Source of the DNA: CAWEQO01 sp963811225
GTDB lineage: Bacteria; Chloroflexota; Anaerolineae; Anaerolineales; Anaerolineaceae
Assembly: GCA_963811225.1 (NCBI GenBank)
Contig: CAWEQO010000001.1
Location: 868,001 to 932,000, forward strand
DNA: 64,000 nt
Direction of reading: 5' to 3'
Below are positions 7,188 through 16,600 of this stretch, piece after piece (the stretch's first letter is position 1; every line of letters begins with the position of its first letter). A program made the position numbers and the translations under genes. The notes under the pieces are model-generated. The model saw only the letters and a list, made by a program, of their open reading frames with translations. It did not search any database and was not told where the DNA came from.

Positions 7188-8577
7188 ATGACACAAAATT
7201 TCCATCTACCTGCACCGCAGTTCTTCCCCCCGCTCGACGACACCTTCCGCCCGGCAGCCCTGGCTAACCGGGCATTCCAGGACGAGCTTGCCCATCAGGG
7301 AGTGTCCCTGGTGATCGGCCTCGAACGCGACAACGGCCACGTCTCGCGCTTCGAGACCCGCGTCTTCCACCCTGAGAACTCGCCGCGCCGGCGGCAACTT
7401 CTACTACGTAGAGCGCCTGGTCAAGTTCTTGCTGTGGGCGCGCGGCGGCTATAAGCTCTACATCGGCGGGCCGCACAACATCGGCCAGTACATCGAAGAA
7501 ATCTACTCCCCCGAAGGCCCGCGCAGCTTCGATTACCACTTCATCGGGCGTCAGGTCTACCAGCAGCCCTTCACCGTCATCTCCTGCGACCCCGACGACG
7601 TCCCGCCCGCCTCTGAGATCGGCAAGTCGCTCGGCCGCCACCTGGACGGCTGCCGCATCGGTTTCGACCTGGGCGCATCCGACCGCAAGGTTAGCGCGGT
7701 GATCGACGGCGAGGCGGTCTTCTCCGAAGAGGTCATCTGGGAGCCCCGCAAGCACGACGACCCCGGCTATCACTACAGTGAGGTCATGGCTGCCCTCAAG
7801 ACCGCCGCCTCCAAGATGCCGCGTGTCGACGCCATCGGCGGCAGCTCGGCCGGCATCTTCATCGACAACCGCCCAATGGTGGCCTCGTTGTTCCGCGGCA
7901 TCCCGCCCCGGCGCTTCGACGAGATCCGCGGTATGTTCCTGCGCATCCGCGACGAGCTGGGCGTGCCGCTCGAAGTCATCAACGATGGCGACGTCACCGC
8001 CCTGGCCGGCTCCATGTCCCTGGAAGACAACGGCGTCCTGGGCATCGCCCTGGGCTCCAGCGAGGCTTCCGGCTACGTCGACATGGACGGGCACATCCTG
8101 GGCTGGCTGAATGAGCTGGCCTTCGCCCCCATCGATTACAGCCCCACCGCCCCCATCGACGAATGGTCCGGCGACCGCGGCGTGGGTTCGCAGTACTTCT
8201 CGCAGCAGTGCGTCTTCCGCCTGGCGCCCAAGGCCGGCATCGACATCCCCAGCGATCTGACCGACGCCGAGAAGCTTAAGTTCGTGCAGGAGAAGCTGGA
8301 AGCCGGACACCCCGGCGCCGAGCAGATCTGGCAGAGCATGGGCGTCTACCTGGGCTACGGCCTGGCCCAATACGCCTCCTTCTACGATATGAAGCACGTG
8401 CTGATCCTGGGTCGCTGCACCTCGGGCCGCGGCGGCAGCCTGCTCCTGGATGGCGCGAATCAGGTGCTGCAAGCCGAGTTCCCCCACCTGGCCGAGCGCT
8501 TCCACATCCAGCTGCCCGACGAGAAGAGCCGCCGCGTCGGCCAATCCATCGCCGCCGCCAGCCTTCCAGCATTGTAG
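7188..8577 (+). pseudogene. ROK-family sugar kinase-like protein, frameshifted as sequenced
   Basis: An intact version would be about 463 residues. The start ATG (MTQNFHLPAPQF) has an AGAGGAG site. Frame changes near 7385-7392, within a run of GC dinucleotides: PENSPRR is followed in the other frame by GGNFYYVERLVKFLLWARGG. One missing base explains it. The rest is clean: DLGASDRKVSAVIDG, GGSSAGIFIDN, VINDGDVTAL and LGIALGSSEASGY are ROK/actin-fold phosphate and sugar-site blocks. ROK proteins phosphorylate sugars or act as sugar-responsive regulators; no N-terminal HTH is seen. The PIG-L deacetylase gene follows on the same strand, suggesting use of an amino- or acetylated sugar. Sequencing error versus true decay is unresolved. 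Confidence 0.75.
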
Positions 8578-8657
8578 CCCCAGACATCCCTGTCTGGGGT
8601 TCCACGGCGCCTCACATTTTTGCCGTCTTCCTCCCCTCTCCACAAAATGGAGAGGGG
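8578..8657. repeat. Two intergenic hairpins (REP-like)
   Basis: CCCCAGACA-TCCC-TGTCTGGGG (8578-8599) directly follows the ROK stop codon. A second palindrome, CCCCTCTCCA-CAAAA-TGGAGAGGGG (8633-8657), is followed by CCGGGGGTGAGG. From general knowledge, the second resembles a palindromic element scattered in many bacterial genomes; this is recollection, not a search result. They separate the ROK and PIG-L genes. Confidence 0.6.
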
Positions 8658-8709
8658 CCGGGGGTGAGGTTTGACCGGCCAGGCAAGAACCTTGTTACCA
8701 GGAGCAACC

Positions 8710-9558
8710 ATGAACTTCCACATGCAGTCATCCGAGATCTTCGTGCCCGACGGTCTGCCGGTCGAACCGGCTCTGGCGCGCACTACCCACATTGCCATCA
8801 GCGCCCACCAGGACGACATCGAGATCATGGCGGCCGCGCCGATCATTGAGTGCTTCCAGCAGCAAGACAAGTGGTTCACCGGCGTGGTGGTGACCGATGG
8901 ACGCGGCGCACCCCGCGACGACCTGTACGCCAACTACACCGACGAAGATATGCACACCGTGCGCTTCAAAGAGCAGCGCAAAGCCGCCGTGATCGGTGAG
9001 TATTCCGCCCAGGTCATGCTCGACTACCCCAGCCGCATGGTCAAAGACCCCGCCTCTACCGATCCGGTCGATGACCTGGCCCGGCTGCTGGATGCCGCCC
9101 GCCCGGAGTACGTCTACACCCACAACCTGGCCGACAAGCACGACACCCACGTCGGCGTCGCCCTCAAGGTGGTGGCAGCCATCCGCCGCCTGCCCGCCGA
9201 GGCCCGCCCGCACAAGCTGTTCGGCTGTGAGGTCTGGCGCGACCTGGATTGGATGCTCGACAGCGATAAGGTTCCCTTCGACCTCTCGTCCCACGAGGCG
9301 CTGCAGGCTGCCCTGCTAGGCGTGTTCGACTCGCAGATCGCCGGCGGCAAGCGCTACGACCTGGCCACCATGGGCCGCCGCAAGGCCAACGCCACTTACG
9401 CCGAATCCCACGGGGTCGACACTTACCAGGGCTTGAACTACGCCATGGACCTCACGCCCCTGATGCAAGACCCCTCCCTCGATATCAACGCCTTCGTCCA
9501 GTCCTACATCCAGCGTTTTTCAGAGGACGTGGCGCAGCGTATTAGCGAGCTGAGTTAA
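8710..9558 (+). CDS. PIG-L/LmbE-family deacetylase
   Basis: A 282-residue zinc-dependent N-deacetylase family protein. ISAHQDDIEIMAA matches the (A)HPDD metal-site motif, with Q in place of P. YVYTHNLADKHDTHVGVAL supplies the later HxxH metal ligand. Family members remove acetyl groups from N-acetylglucosamine-type sugars or conjugates. The ATG at 8710 (MNFHMQSS) has an AGGAG site. It lies downstream of the ROK-like gene and probably shares its transcript; the pair suggests amino-sugar handling. The substrate is not determined. Confidence 0.82.
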   Translation: MNFHMQSSEIFVPDGLPVEPALARTTHIAISAHQDDIEIMAAAPIIECFQQQDKWFTGVVVTDGRGAPRDDLYANYTDEDMHTVRFKEQRKAAVIGEYSAQVMLDYPSRMVKDPASTDPVDDLARLLDAARPEYVYTHNLADKHDTHVGVALKVVAAIRRLPAEARPHKLFGCEVWRDLDWMLDSDKVPFDLSSHEALQAALLGVFDSQIAGGKRYDLATMGRRKANATYAESHGVDTYQGLNYAMDLTPLMQDPSLDINAFVQSYIQRFSEDVAQRISELS

Positions 9559-9562
9559 TAAG

Positions 9563-9611
9563 CAATCAGTCAATCAGGGCCCTGAAAGCAGAGCCTCTGA
9601 TTGACTGATTG
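9563..9611. terminator. Bidirectional hairpin between convergent genes
   Basis: CAATCAGTCAATCAG (9563-9577) and CTGATTGACTGATTG (9597-9611) form a perfect 15-bp stem. It lies between the convergent PIG-L gene (ends 9558) and msrA (ends 9635). It has no clear T-run, so termination is inferred from position and stability. Confidence 0.6.
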
Positions 9612-9634
9612 ACCAATTACTTCTTCTTGCGCTC

Positions 9635-10189
9635 CTACGCCGCCGTCTTCAACCTCTCCTCATACTTCTTCTTGAACTTGCCCAGCTTGGGCCGGATGAC
9701 CACCTGGCAGTAACCCGCGTACGGGTTCTTCTGGTAGTATTCCTGGTGATACTCCTCGGCCTTATAATACGTCTCGAACGGCTTCAACTCGGTCACGATC
9801 GGCTTATTCCAGACCCCTTCCTGGTTCAGCTCTTCAATCACCTGCTCGGCGACCTCCTTCTGCTGCTGGTCGTTATATAGGATGATCGAGCGGTACTGTG
9901 AGCCCACGTCTGCGCCCTGGCGGTTTGGCGTGGTCGGATCGTGGATCGAGAAGAACACCTCTAAGATATCCCGGAACGTGATCACGTCCGGATTGAATTT
10001 AATTTGAACCACCTCGGCATGCCCGGTCCGCCCGGTACTGACCTGCTCGTAGCTGGGATTCTCCGTGTGCCCACCCGCATAGCCCACGGTCACGTCTTCG
10101 ATACCCTTCAGGTCTTCATACACCGGTTCGAGGCACCAAAAACATCCCCCTCCCAGTGTGGCAACTTGATTTTTCTTGTCTGCGCTCAT
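9635..10189 (-). CDS. msrA: Peptide methionine-S-sulfoxide reductase
   Basis: A 184-residue MsrA that repairs oxidised methionine. The catalytic GGCFWCLEPVY motif holds Cys16 at residues 14-21. HAEVVQIKFNP, FFSIHDPTTPNRQGADVGSQYRS and YHQEYYQKNP are all standard MsrA blocks. The ATG follows GGAGGTAGTGAA. No MsrB is fused or adjacent. The gene is convergent with the PIG-L gene, and a purine/pyrimidine-rich inverted repeat lies upstream. No signal peptide is present, so it is cytoplasmic. Confidence 0.96.
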   Translation of the reverse strand: MSADKKNQVATLGGGCFWCLEPVYEDLKGIEDVTVGYAGGHTENPSYEQVSTGRTGHAEVVQIKFNPDVITFRDILEVFFSIHDPTTPNRQGADVGSQYRSIILYNDQQQKEVAEQVIEELNQEGVWNKPIVTELKPFETYYKAEEYHQEYYQKNPYAGYCQVVIRPKLGKFKKKYEERLKTAA

Positions 10190-10258
10190 TTCACTACCTC
10201 CAATTCACCCCTATTCAATAATCAGACCTGTTTAGTCAGAGTATACCTTGAAATTGGA

Positions 10259-10388
10259 GAGAAGAGAACAGTAAGAACAGAGAGTAGAGAACAGAGAGCA
10301 GTAAAAGCAGCCCGGCGGCGGCCAACTGCTCTTACTGCTCCCTGCTCCCTGTTCTCTGTTCCCTACTCTCTGTTTTCTACTCCCTATT
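10259..10388. repeat. Purine/pyrimidine inverted repeat, GAGAGTAGAGAACAG family
   Basis: An imperfect long hairpin. The left arm is rich in AACAGAGAGTAGAGAACAG and the right arm is its complement (CTGTTCTCTGTTCCCTACTCTC), around a GC-rich loop. It lies just after the lipoprotein stop on the minus strand. Related hairpins occur elsewhere in the window at gene 3' ends (11590, 17932, 28238, 31091, 41941, 45446) with half copies at 35602 and 54664. Confidence 0.7.
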
Positions 10389-10389
10389 T

Positions 10390-11382
10390 TTACTTCATCG
10401 AGAAGCTCTCGACTGCATGGAGCATCACGGGCTCGATCGCGGTCAGTTCTTCCTGGCTGGGGGCGATGAACAGCGCCGCCATCATCACCGTGCCGTCCGG
10501 CGAGGGAAAGGTGTAGACTGCCTCGTAACCCTGGAAGATCTTGGTGCCCTGGGCGGCGTTGACCTGGTAGACCTTGAAGTCCGCCCGGTTCACCGCGCGC
10601 TCGCCTACCGTCAGGTCCATCTCGTTTAGCAGTTCGCCTTCCTCGGGGAACAGCGGCTTGCGTGCGTCCTTGCCCTCTTCCACCCAGGCCCGGTTCAGGC
10701 CCATCATGGTCTTGCCGTCATCCGGTGACCAGGCGAAGCCATTGCCCCAGGCCTGCCAATCCGCCGGCAGCTCGAAGGCGATCTCTTCCGGCCCCGGCAC
10801 GCTGAAAGCCTGCATCTCAGGCAGCACGGGTGCGGCAGCGGGCCGCTCGACCGGCTTCATGGAGAAGGTCTCGATGGCGTGCAAGGCAATCGCCTCCAGC
10901 GGCTCGAGCGCCGGCTCGGTCTCGGCCCGCACCAGCATCCCGATCATCTGCGCGCCATCTGCGGAAGGAAAGGCGTACATGCGCGCGAAAGCCAGGAATT
11001 TCTTTGGGCTGCCATCCGGCTTTGATTGATAGGCCGTGTAGTCGATCCGGCTCACATCCACGGCGCCCGCTCTGAGCGCGTTAGAACCAGTCTGCTCGTC
11101 CTCCGGCGTAAGCAGCATCTGGGCAACGTTGCGGCCTTCTTCCATCCAGGCCTGGTGCACGCCAAGCAGAGTCTTGCCCCCATCGGGCGATAGATATCCT
11201 GCGTTGCCCACGAATTCCCAATCGCTGGGCAGCTCGAAGGCGATCTCTTCGGGGCCGGGCAGGGTCACGGCCTTCATTTCCGGCGTCTCGGGCGTCCCGG
11301 CAGAGGCGGGGGCGCAGCCGGCGATCATGATTGCCAAAAGCAGGGTCATTCTGAAGAATTGGAGTAAGGTTTTTTCTTTCAC
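10390..11382 (-). CDS. Lipoprotein with two tandem homologous domains
   Basis: A secreted lipoprotein of about 330 residues. The lipobox LLLAIMIAGCAPAS predicts lipidation at the Cys. Two copies of a domain of about 140 residues follow. Copy one begins PEMKAVTLPGPEEIAFELPSD and copy two PEMQAFSVPGPEEIAFELPAD; each contains DGGKT or DDGKT, then AWMEEG or AWVEEG, and ends LHAIETFSMK or LHAVESFSMK. I do not recognise the domain; it resembles small extracytoplasmic folds with a beta-rich pattern. I chose the GTG at 11382 because AGGAGG lies 5 bp upstream of it; the ATG at 11400 has no such site. The function is unknown. Confidence 0.75.
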   Translation of the reverse strand: MKEKTLLQFFRMTLLLAIMIAGCAPASAGTPETPEMKAVTLPGPEEIAFELPSDWEFVGNAGYLSPDGGKTLLGVHQAWMEEGRNVAQMLLTPEDEQTGSNALRAGAVDVSRIDYTAYQSKPDGSPKKFLAFARMYAFPSADGAQMIGMLVRAETEPALEPLEAIALHAIETFSMKPVERPAAAPVLPEMQAFSVPGPEEIAFELPADWQAWGNGFAWSPDDGKTMMGLNRAWVEEGKDARKPLFPEEGELLNEMDLTVGERAVNRADFKVYQVNAAQGTKIFQGYEAVYTFPSPDGTVMMAALFIAPSQEELTAIEPVMLHAVESFSMK

Positions 11383-11393
11383 GATTTCCTCCT

Positions 11394-11429
11394 GGAACAT
11401 CTTACCGGTTCATATCGATAAGATGTTCC
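11394..11429 (-). promoter_or_regulatory. Hairpin in the lipoprotein leader
   Basis: GGAACATCTTA (11394-11404) and TAAGATGTTCC (11419-11429) form a perfect 11-bp stem with a 14-nt loop. It is directly upstream of the AGGAGG ribosome site used by the GTG start at 11382. It could be an operator dyad or an mRNA hairpin that affects translation. Confidence 0.45.
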
Positions 11430-11760
11430 TCGCGGACCGTTTGTTCCAGGTTTCACAAGATACTGGCCATCTGGCCAGGTAAGCACCCTCCTCATGAGGG
11501 GTAGACGGTCGGAAATGCCCACCCCTGTCCTCTCCCCCCACCCCATGGCCGGGCGGCGCGCCGGCGGGCATGGTCTTCTTGCACTTGTCACAGCAGGGCA
11601 CAGAGAACAGTAAAAACAGAGAGCAGAGAACAGAGAGTAGAGAACAGTAAAACCAGCCCATCGGCGGCCTACTGCTCTTACTGCTCTCTGTTCCCTTTTT
11701 TTACTGCTCTCTACTCTCTGTTCTCTACTCTCTGTTTTTACTGCTTTCTCCCCTCTCTCC
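11430..11760. repeat. Gene-free stretch with a long purine/pyrimidine inverted repeat
   Basis: No gene is recognised. The part from about 11590 to 11758 is a long imperfect hairpin of the GAGAGTAGAGAACAG family, with two or more repeats of the unit per arm. It immediately follows the ZIP transporter stop on the minus strand and may act as its terminator. The part from 11430 to 11590 is GC-rich without clear signals, apart from two short hairpins such as CTGGCCATCTGGCCAG (11462-11477). Confidence 0.6.
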
Positions 11761-12522
11761 TCACCCAAGATAATCCGACGCCGCCGCCACCACGATAAAC
11801 CCCAGCACAAACAGTGCGGCCGCCAGTCGCGCCTCCTTGCCACGATGCGAGCGCGGGACGATCTCTTCCACCAGCAGCACTGCCAGGAACCCGGCCGTGA
11901 AGGCCATGGCCGAGTAGGCGAACACCGGCGGGCGCCCATGCGTGATCAAGAAGCCCAGCGGCACGCCCGCAATCATCAGCAGCGGCTGGGCGATCTCCAG
12001 CAGGATGCGCCTGCCGCGCTGGATGCCCTTGCGCTTCAGGCTGGCGATGGCGGTGAACCCCTCCGGCAGCGCCACGATGGCGGTCGCAATCGCGAGCGGA
12101 AACCCCAGGCTCTGGATGGTCGAGCCCGAAGCGATCAGCACCCCGTCCGTGACCAGGTCCACCGCCAGCCCCAGGAAAACCACGTAAGGCGACTTGCCCT
12201 TATCCTGGCCTCCGATGGTCTCGTTCACAAACTCGGTAGCCCAGTCCACGAACAGGAAGAACCCGCCCCCGATCACGAACATCAGCAGGATGATCCACTG
12301 CGTATCGGCTTTCAGGAACTCCGGGATCAGCTCGACCCCGATGATGCCCATCAACACCCCAGACGAGAAGTGGAACACGAAGCTGAGGAAACGTTTCGAG
12401 ATCGGGATAAACTCCACCAGCACGCCGCCGACCAGCGCGGCCGCCGCCGGGATTAAGATCAGCGTCAGTGGGCGCGCCATCGGGCCTAAAAAGTCTTGGA
12501 TTGCGCTAATCATTGGCTTCAT
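11761..12522 (-). CDS. ZIP-family divalent metal transporter
   Basis: A 253-residue polytopic membrane protein with about 7-8 TM helices. FHFSSGVLMGIIGVELIPE, then LGLAVDLVTDGVLIASG and ATAIVALPEGFTAIASL, fit ZIP helices TM3-5, where acidic and polar residues bind metal; the usual His of the HN motif is replaced by D-x-x-x-D. The charged segment LKRKGIQRGRR lies between helices. ZIP proteins import Zn2+, Fe2+ or Mn2+. Its start overlaps the end of the upstream AI-2E-family gene by 17 bp, so the two form an operon. The substrate metal is not determined. Confidence 0.75.
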   Translation of the reverse strand: MKPMISAIQDFLGPMARPLTLILIPAAAALVGGVLVEFIPISKRFLSFVFHFSSGVLMGIIGVELIPEFLKADTQWIILLMFVIGGGFFLFVDWATEFVNETIGGQDKGKSPYVVFLGLAVDLVTDGVLIASGSTIQSLGFPLAIATAIVALPEGFTAIASLKRKGIQRGRRILLEIAQPLLMIAGVPLGFLITHGRPPVFAYSAMAFTAGFLAVLLVEEIVPRSHRGKEARLAAALFVLGFIVVAAASDYLG

Positions 12523-13705
12523 CCCCCTCCTGGCCCTGTGCCTTTTTACGGCGTACTTCTTCTTCCAAGTTCTCGTCTTCCCCCTCTTCCGCCCTCCGAA
12601 TGGCTTCTTTCACAGAAGATTCTTCGTGGTCCTCCACCTCTGGCGCGCCGACCGCCGTTCGGATCGCCGGAGCCAGCACTGTCTGCGTGAACACCATCAG
12701 CGCCGCCGCCAGCGGGATGGCCACGATGGCCCCCAGCAGCCCGCCGATGAACGCCCCCGCCACCACCGCAAAGATGCCCAGCAGCGGAGGAATCTCGGCT
12801 TGCGACTTCATGATGATCGGCAGTAGGATGTTGCCTTCCAGCTGCTGCAGCACCACCTCGAACAACAGCACAATCAACGCCATGGTCGGCGAGACGGTTA
12901 GCGCCACCAGCACCGCCAATGCCCCGGCGATCAGCACGCCGATGGTGGGCAGCAGCTCCAACACCGCGGTCAGCAAAGCCAGCACCGCCGCATAGGGTAC
13001 GCCGATGAGGAACAGGCCGGCAAATTTGAGGATACCCAGGATGATCCCATCGATCACCGAACCGCGCAGATAGCCCCCCATCGCCTGCCCCATCCCGGCC
13101 ACCACACCGTCGGCCCTGTCTCGGATCCCCGAGGGGAACAGCGACAGCGTGAAGGCGCGCAGGCGCGGCATCGAGATCAACCAATAGATCGAAATGAAGA
13201 TCGTGAACAGGAACTCCGCCACGAAGGTGACGATGGTCATCGGCACGGTTACAATCGAGGCGCCCATGGTGCCAACCTGCCCGCCAAGCCAATCGATCAC
13301 CGTTGTGGGATCCAGGTAGGTATTTTGATCGATCCAGGTCCGGGCCGAATCGAGATAGTTGGGCGCATTGGCCACAAACTGCTGCAGCTGGGTGAACACG
13401 GTCGGCAAGATCAGCCAGCCGATGACGATCGCGATCACCAGCAGCGCCAGGTAGACCAGGATGATCGCCTGGATGCGGTACATCTTCTTACACATGAAGG
13501 TGACGATCGGGTCGATTGCGGTCGCGATGGAAATGGCGATGATCACTAACCCCAGCGGCCGCGCCAGGATCTGAAATACGTACAAAGAGCCAATGCCCAA
13601 GAAGAGCAGCAACGCCCCGGCCGTGACAATCCACCACCAGGAATACGGCCTTTTGGAAAGCTCTTTGCCTTTCGTCGGATAGATTTTTACAGAACGTTCA
13701 GACAA
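12506..13705 (-). CDS. AI-2E family transporter (PerM/YhhT-like permease)
   Basis: A 399-residue membrane protein of the AI-2E exporter superfamily. It has paired N-terminal helices, a central amphipathic region (residues 105-150) and a C-terminal helix bundle containing the conserved ELLPTIGVLIAG and QQLEGNILLPIIM blocks. The highly charged C-terminal tail (about residues 350-399) is rich in Glu, Lys and Arg and is probably cytoplasmic. The start is a TTG after CGAGGA. Family members export small molecules or exchange ions; the name does not prove autoinducer transport. It overlaps the ZIP transporter gene, giving a two-gene operon. Confidence 0.85.
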   Translation of the reverse strand: MSERSVKIYPTKGKELSKRPYSWWWIVTAGALLLFLGIGSLYVFQILARPLGLVIIAISIATAIDPIVTFMCKKMYRIQAIILVYLALLVIAIVIGWLILPTVFTQLQQFVANAPNYLDSARTWIDQNTYLDPTTVIDWLGGQVGTMGASIVTVPMTIVTFVAEFLFTIFISIYWLISMPRLRAFTLSLFPSGIRDRADGVVAGMGQAMGGYLRGSVIDGIILGILKFAGLFLIGVPYAAVLALLTAVLELLPTIGVLIAGALAVLVALTVSPTMALIVLLFEVVLQQLEGNILLPIIMKSQAEIPPLLGIFAVVAGAFIGGLLGAIVAIPLAAALMVFTQTVLAPAIRTAVGAPEVEDHEESSVKEAIRRAEEGEDENLEEEVRRKKAQGQEGDEAND

Positions 13706-14036
13706 CAGTCCTCGCTTTCGTTTATAAAAAAGAAAATAAAGATTTGGTGTTGGTCGGCGAAGAAACGCAATCCCCCTGTTCGCCGGAATGTAGATCGATG
13801 TCCCCCCTGTTGTTTTTAGTATACCAATTCTGTCAACGTTAGCGGGGCATTAAAAGCAACTTTTCTTCATCATATTCATACCAGATCTAAACAAGTTCTT
13901 AATAGAACCTTGCTATTTTATATTCTGGGCCCTAAAGGTTCTACCAACCTGAAAACAGAATGAGCCGCGCCGGAACTATATTGAAACGTGCTAAAATTAA
14001 TGCAAGAGCGCTCGTTTGTAAAGGAAAACAAACTGC
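13706..14036. other. Intergenic gap between divergent genes
   Basis: About 330 bp between the leftward permease gene and the rightward response regulator. It is AT-richer than the flanking genes and should hold both promoters, but I could not place boxes confidently. TAAAAT at 13992-13997 is a possible -10 for the regulator gene. No gene, repeat or hairpin of note was seen. Confidence 0.4.
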
Positions 14037-14720
<684 letters not shown>

Positions 14721-14723
14721 AAC

Positions 14724-16073
14724 ATGATGCGTTCTCTGACCCTCAAACTGACCCTGGCATTCATCGTGGTTGGCCTGATCGGCATCGCCATCGTGGCGCT
14801 GCTGGTATACAGCCTTACCGCCAACGAGTTCAATCGCTTCCTGGTCAACCGCGGTCTGAACGACTACACCGCCGCCGTCACCACCTACTATGAGACCCAC
14901 GGCGCCTGGGACGGCGTTGAAAATGCACTCCAGCAGAAAGGCATGACCTTCCCCGTTCAGGGCCACTCCGGAGACCGTTCGGCGCCGCCGCCGTTCGTGC
15001 TGGTCGACGCCGCTGGACAGGCGCTGGCCCCCTCGGGCCGCGTTCAAACCGGCGAGCAAATGGCGGTCACCCCCGGCGAGCAAATCGTCGAGATCTCGGC
15101 TAACAATCAGGTGGTCGGCTACGTGCTGGTCACCGGGCGCCTGCCGCTGGCCAACCCCTTCGAGCAGCGCTTCTTGGCCCGCACCAACACTGCCCTGATC
15201 TACGCCGCCGTCGGCGCAATGGTCATCGCCGTGCTGCTGGGGCTGTTCCTGGCCCGCACCATCACCCGCCCTTTGCGCGATCTGACTCTGGCGACCAAGG
15301 CCCTCGCGCATGGTCAGCTGAACCAGCAGGTGCCGGTGCGCTCCAAAGACGAGCTTGGCGAGCTGACCCAAACCTTCAATCAGATGAGCGCCGACCTGGG
15401 CCGCGCCAACAATCTGCGCAAGCAGATGACCGCCGATATCGCCCACGACCTGCGCACCCCTCTCTCGGTCATCACCGGCTACCTGGAGGGCCTCAAGGAT
15501 GGGGTGGTCAAGCCCTCCGAGGAGCGCTTCTCGGCCATGTACGATGAAGCCCTCTACCTCCAGCGCCTGGTCGAGGACCTGCGCACGCTGTCCCTGGCCG
15601 ATGCCGGCGAGCTCTCGCTGAACTGCAGCCCCACCCAGCCCGGGCAGATGATCCTGCGGCTGGCCTCCTCCTTTCAGAACCAGGCCGAGCAGAAACATGT
15701 CCGGCTGACGGCGGACGTCCAGCCCGATCTGCCCGCCGTCGATCTGGACCCCGAGCGCATGCTCGAATCCCTCGGCAACCTGATCAGCAACGCCCTGCGC
15801 TACACCCCCGCGGGCGGGCAAGTGCTGCTCTCCGCCCGCCGGGAGGGAGACGCAGTGCTGCTGGAGATCAGCGACACCGGCGCAGGCATCGCCCCCGACG
15901 AGCTGCCGCACATCTTCGAGCGTTTCTACCGCAGCGACGAATCCCGCCAGGAGGGCGGCTCCGGCCTGGGCCTGGCCATCGCCAAGTCGATGGTCGAGCT
16001 GCAAGGGGGAACCATCACCGCCTCCAGCCAAGGCCTCGGCCGCGGCAGCAAGTTCACGATTACCCTCGCTTAA
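14724..16073 (+). CDS. BaeS-like sensor histidine kinase
   Basis: A 449-residue membrane kinase. TM1 is at residues 8-30, an extracytoplasmic sensor at about 31-155 and TM2 at about 157-178. A HAMP domain follows (RTITRPLRDLTLATKALAHG), then the HisKA dimer domain with phospho-His in IAHDLRTPLSVI (near 241). The HATPase domain has NLISNALRYTP (N box), DTGAGIAPDELPHIFERFYR (G1/F) and GSGLGLAIAKSMVE (G2). It phosphorylates the regulator encoded immediately upstream. The signal is unknown; the sensor region has no recognised domain. The gene end overlaps the convergent Cys-rich gene by 4 bp. Confidence 0.92.
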   Translation: MMRSLTLKLTLAFIVVGLIGIAIVALLVYSLTANEFNRFLVNRGLNDYTAAVTTYYETHGAWDGVENALQQKGMTFPVQGHSGDRSAPPPFVLVDAAGQALAPSGRVQTGEQMAVTPGEQIVEISANNQVVGYVLVTGRLPLANPFEQRFLARTNTALIYAAVGAMVIAVLLGLFLARTITRPLRDLTLATKALAHGQLNQQVPVRSKDELGELTQTFNQMSADLGRANNLRKQMTADIAHDLRTPLSVITGYLEGLKDGVVKPSEERFSAMYDEALYLQRLVEDLRTLSLADAGELSLNCSPTQPGQMILRLASSFQNQAEQKHVRLTADVQPDLPAVDLDPERMLESLGNLISNALRYTPAGGQVLLSARREGDAVLLEISDTGAGIAPDELPHIFERFYRSDESRQEGGSGLGLAIAKSMVELQGGTITASSQGLGRGSKFTITLA

Positions 16074-16579
16074 CTGCTTTCAATTGCCCCCAATCGCCGT
16101 GCGAGTTCAATTGCCTGCATTCGGTACCGCGCCGCCAACCTCGACTCTCGGATCCAGCGCGCCGCCAGCGCCTGCCCCTCCGGGGTGTTCCAGTCCCGCT
16201 CCAGGTCGGCATGGCACTGCGGGCCCAGCCCCTGGCGTGCATGATGGCAGAACCGGCACTCCAAAGGCTGGAAGCCGGTCCCGTGCAGCTCGCAGCGGCC
16301 CTCCTTCAGGAACGTGCAGCCCTGCTTTGCCGCCCACTCCAGGGCAAAGTTCCCCTCGCAGCCTTTGAAGGCCGGCGAAAGCGCCGCAAACGAACGGTCC
16401 GGCGAGAACTCCAGCATCATGCGGCCACCGCAGCCCGCCGCCAGCGCCGCCGCAGCCTCCGCCACGCTCCACCAGCCTGGGCGCATGCAGTAGCTCGTGC
16501 ACACCGCACAGTCGCACGGCTCGGAAGGCGGGTACTTCTCTTTCAGGCTCAGGGGTCGCTTCCTGCGGTTACGGACCAA
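16070..16579 (-). CDS. Cysteine-rich protein of unknown function
   Basis: A 169-residue protein with about eleven cysteines: CDCAVCTSYC near the N-terminus, CGG, GCEGNF, GCTFLKEGRCELHG, LECRFCHHARQGLG and QCHAD. The pattern suggests one or two metal sites, zinc or Fe-S, somewhat like YkgJ-type zinc/iron-chelating proteins, but I could not match a named family. The start is probably TTG at 16579, preceded by AGGGGGTGA. It is convergent with the sensor kinase and overlaps it by 4 bp. The flavodoxin gene lies 21 bp upstream on the same strand, so the two may be co-transcribed and both concern redox chemistry (inference). Confidence 0.65.
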   Translation of the reverse strand: MVRNRRKRPLSLKEKYPPSEPCDCAVCTSYCMRPGWWSVAEAAAALAAGCGGRMMLEFSPDRSFAALSPAFKGCEGNFALEWAAKQGCTFLKEGRCELHGTGFQPLECRFCHHARQGLGPQCHADLERDWNTPEGQALAARWIRESRLAARYRMQAIELARRLGAIESS

Positions 16580-16600
16580 CGAGTCACCCCCTGCATAAGG

